A stretch of 43,124 nucleotides of DNA from Lachnospiraceae bacterium. Lineage in GTDB: Bacteria > Bacillota > Clostridia > Lachnospirales > Lachnospiraceae. Both the position numbers and the translations under genes were made by a program. This document shows positions 41,258 to 43,124 of this stretch, one piece after another (positions within the stretch are counted from its first letter, which is position 1; every line of letters begins with the position of its first letter). The notes beneath the pieces were generated by a model. It was given only the letters and a program-made list of their open reading frames with translations, was not told the DNA's origin and searched no databases. The stretch spans positions 1 to 43,124 of the forward strand of contig CAAEEI010000016.1 of assembly GCA_900754855.1 (NCBI GenBank), written 5' to 3'.

Positions 41258-42511
41258 TCAATCCGTATCCCAATGGATGCCTCTCTCCTGAAATGCTAAT
41301 TTTGTACTGTCGTTATCTGCATCGGCAATGGAAGTAATGTAATATTCCAGATATTTTTTCCAGCTTTTATGTTCTCTTGTGAAATATTTTTCTATACGTT
41401 CAAATATCATTCCGCAATTTTCTTTATTGGTTCCCACCAGTAAAATCAAAAACTGACTCGGATTATAGCGGCTAAAAGAATCGCCCCGTCGCAGACAGTG
41501 CCGGATCGACGTCATCAGTTCTTCTGAAAGCATATCAAGCTTAGCCTGATTTTCCATCGGCACCCCTTTCCCGTCTGTCAGAGAACAGAGCATCAAATAA
41601 ACCGATTGTCCATTTCTTTCCATAATGCGTCGCACCAGCCGATAACTGTCACGAAAACTTGGAAAAGTCATATAAAATGCGCCGCTTTCCTTCTTTTCCT
41701 CCCACAGACGTCCCTTGATTTCTCCAATACTTGATGGTGTGGTACTCATTCTTTCACTCATATATTCGAACTGATGAATCATTTTTTCTGATGGGCTGAT
41801 TCCCAGTTCTTCAAAGAATAATTTGGCCGTTGCCTCATATTCTTTCATGGCTTCCTCAAAACGGTTCAGGGCCATAAAGCATTCTATACGGACAGCCTGC
41901 CATTCATCGAAAGGATACATGCTGCAGGCAGGTTCACAGAATCTCAGAATTTCCTCATAGTCTCCCCGCTCCCAGAGATAATCGATGAGCGACTGCAAAA
42001 TATCTGTATACAAATGTTTATACTGTACATTTTCAATTAATATCCATTCATCTCCTGAGGATCCCGGTAATAATTCTCCTTTATATTCCAGCAGCGCCTG
42101 TTTCCACAGTTCGGCTTTGACCTCTTCATCTTCTGTTTCTTCCGCCTCATCGATCAGACGGGTAAACTCATGAACATCCACGATGGTTTTCATTGGCGCA
42201 TTCCAGTAGTAGGTTCCTTTGCTTATTTTAATGTAATTGTATTCCGGTAATCCTATATGCACGAGCATCTTTTTAAGACGATATGCCGTTACACGGAGAC
42301 TGTTGGGCGCATCTGCCAGCTCATCAGCTTCATAAATGCTGTTAATCAGTTTGTTCCGTGCAACACCTTGCTCTCCATAATAGAGCAGACATTGCAGAAG
42401 CTTCATCGCCTTTGTTGTTGTATTCCTCGAAAATGCAATGGGCTGATCCCCATACATCAAAGAGAGATTTCCAAACATTTGTACTTTTAACGTAGGCATT
42501 TCTGATGTCAT
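41258..42511 (-). CDS. BTAD/SARP-type transcriptional regulator with a degenerate GGDEF-like C-terminus
   Basis: A 417-residue regulator. Residues about 5-100 form a winged-helix DNA-binding domain of the OmpR type (KVQMFGNLSLMYGDQPI, KAMKLLQCLLYYGEQGV, SLRVTAYRLKKML). Residues about 110-255 are a bacterial transcriptional activation (BTAD) TPR-like domain (YKGELLPGSSGDEWILIE to LFFEELGISPSEKMI). The last ~140 residues contain SIRHCLRRGDSFSRYNPSQF and then LILLVG. These match the layout of a GGDEF domain with the catalytic signature replaced by YNPSQF, so no cyclase activity is expected. AAGGAG and a good promoter precede it. Its position implies control of the pilus genes. Confidence 0.87.
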   Translation of the reverse strand: MTSEMPTLKVQMFGNLSLMYGDQPIAFSRNTTTKAMKLLQCLLYYGEQGVARNKLINSIYEADELADAPNSLRVTAYRLKKMLVHIGLPEYNYIKISKGTYYWNAPMKTIVDVHEFTRLIDEAEETEDEEVKAELWKQALLEYKGELLPGSSGDEWILIENVQYKHLYTDILQSLIDYLWERGDYEEILRFCEPACSMYPFDEWQAVRIECFMALNRFEEAMKEYEATAKLFFEELGISPSEKMIHQFEYMSERMSTTPSSIGEIKGRLWEEKKESGAFYMTFPSFRDSYRLVRRIMERNGQSVYLMLCSLTDGKGVPMENQAKLDMLSEELMTSIRHCLRRGDSFSRYNPSQFLILLVGTNKENCGMIFERIEKYFTREHKSWKKYLEYYITSIADADNDSTKLAFQERGIHWDTD

Positions 42512-42574
42512 ATTTTCTCTCCTTATGATTTTTATTTTGTGGCCATTTTCATATTTTATATATAATATTCTTTT

Positions 42575-42603
42575 ATTGTAAAATCTAACATCAAAAAAAT
42601 CAA
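42575..42603 (-). promoter_or_regulatory. Promoter of the BTAD regulator gene
   Basis: On the minus strand TTGATT (42603-42598) and TACAAT (42580-42575) are separated by exactly 17 bases. The leader would be about 60 bases and is AT-rich. Confidence 0.65.
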
Positions 42604-42673
42604 TAGCTGTTTATGTTAAAAAAAGCTCTTTTTATGCACCATTTGGGTAAACTTTTCCTTTAATGATACTCTT

Positions 42674-43124
42674 TTACAGCGAAATACCTTCTCCATCATA
42701 AGGAACATATATTTTCCCTTTATAATATTTCCGGGCTTCTTTTTTGTATAAAGATTTTCGTTTGCGGATATTTTTATCTTCCGTATGCCAGAGCAGAAGA
42801 TTGTTTACCTGTAACTTTTCTGCCAGTTCTGCGGCGTCTTTTACCGTACTGTGAGAAATTTCATACGGTCTGAATTGTTCCCTCTCCGCATAAAGACAAA
42901 ATGCTTCATGAAGCAGGTAATCTGCCTGACGGGCATAGGGATAACAGTGCTCCTGACAGGGTTCATCTCCGCAAAACATGAGTTTCTTTCCATTATTCAG
43001 GGTGGTCACAAACCCGAATTGCCTGGCTTTTTTAGATTGAATATCAAAGAATTTTATGGAATAATCCAGAATTTTTCGTTCCTTCTGGTCTTCCACCACC
43101 TGAAGAAAAATCCGTTTTTCAAAA
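42674..43124 (-). CDS. Metallo-beta-lactamase-fold hydrolase, RNase Z-like (partial)
   Basis: The C-terminal ~150 residues of an MBL-fold protein whose N-terminus lies beyond the right edge; the frame is open to 43124. The visible part has KLMFCGDEPCQEHCYPYA (metal-binding Asp region), ADYLLHEAFC, HSTVKDAAELAEKL with a His, and NNLLLWHTED with the last metal His. The missing part should carry the HxHxDH motif. This resembles RNase Z-like and related MBL hydrolases; the substrate is not defined. It ends 71 bases upstream of the BTAD promoter and has no clear terminator. Confidence 0.82.
   Translation of the reverse strand, partial: FEKRIFLQVVEDQKERKILDYSIKFFDIQSKKARQFGFVTTLNNGKKLMFCGDEPCQEHCYPYARQADYLLHEAFCLYAEREQFRPYEISHSTVKDAAELAEKLQVNNLLLWHTEDKNIRKRKSLYKKEARKYYKGKIYVPYDGEGISL

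Noticed and set aside
1..43124. CRISPR arrays, tRNA or rRNA genes, intact insertion sequences
   Set aside because: No array of spaced direct repeats, no cloverleaf or rRNA segment, and no transposase gene other than the Rpn tail was recognised by reading both strands.

Overview
The window looks like chromosomal DNA from an anaerobic Gram-positive Firmicute, most likely a Clostridia member of the Lachnospiraceae type. The grounds are the anaerobic cobalt-early B12 pathway (CbiK, CbiD, CbiG, CbiET), LPXTG-type surface proteins with class C sortases, an LtaS-like enzyme, AGGAGG-type ribosome binding sites and moderate-to-low GC. This placement is inferred from gene content only. Nearly everything is on the minus strand; only a LysR regulator and cbiG are on the plus strand.

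Layout by region. (1) 40-3600: an LTA-synthase-like sulfatase, then an NfeD/SPFH membrane pair. (2) 3653-6313: a ferrous iron uptake operon, feoA-feoB plus a 49-residue Cys-rich FeoB-associated protein. It is preceded by a promoter and three copies of a TTAGYATNNNYTAA-like palindrome. (3) 6404-28135: one very long collinear tetrapyrrole operon, read from hemL (28057) down to hemB and closed by a strong terminator. It holds hemL, cbiF, hemA, cbiH, a HemC-CobA-HemD fusion, cobS, cobT, cbiC, cbiD, cbiET, cbiK, cbiL, cbiJ, cbiA, cbiB, cobD, a CobQ-BtuR fusion, a precorrin-2 dehydrogenase, a GNAT acetyltransferase and hemB. (4) 28212-30360: a divergent LysR regulator followed by cbiG, the one corrin-ring step missing from the main operon. 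(5) 30329-31355: a eukaryotic-type HisA and the C-terminal remnant of an Rpn/PD-(D/E)XK transposase-nuclease gene. (6) 31569-42603: a sortase-assembled pilus locus. It contains a BTAD-type regulator, a 146-residue and a 57-residue protein sharing an unrecognised 'WQG' module, a VWA tip adhesin with a Thr/Glu/Lys repeat stalk, an LPSTGG major pilin, two class C sortases and a minor pilin with a non-canonical STKTG sorting signal. (7) 42674-43124: a partial metallo-beta-lactamase-fold hydrolase running off the right edge.

How the genes work together. HemA and HemL make 5-aminolevulinate from glutamyl-tRNA, HemB makes porphobilinogen, and the HemC-CobA-HemD fusion carries it through uroporphyrinogen III to precorrin-2. 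The SirC-like dehydrogenase and CbiK make cobalt-sirohydrochlorin. CbiL, CbiH, CbiF, CbiG, CbiD, CbiJ, CbiET and CbiC complete the corrin ring. CbiA, BtuR, CobQ, CobD and CbiB decorate it, and CobT and CobS build and attach the lower ligand. CobU/CobY and a threonine kinase are not visible. No heme-branch gene past uroporphyrinogen III is seen, so the hem genes here probably serve B12 mainly.

The most novel part is the pilus control region at 40313-42511: the BTAD regulator with a degenerate GGDEF-like C-terminus, and the repeated small WQG-module proteins.
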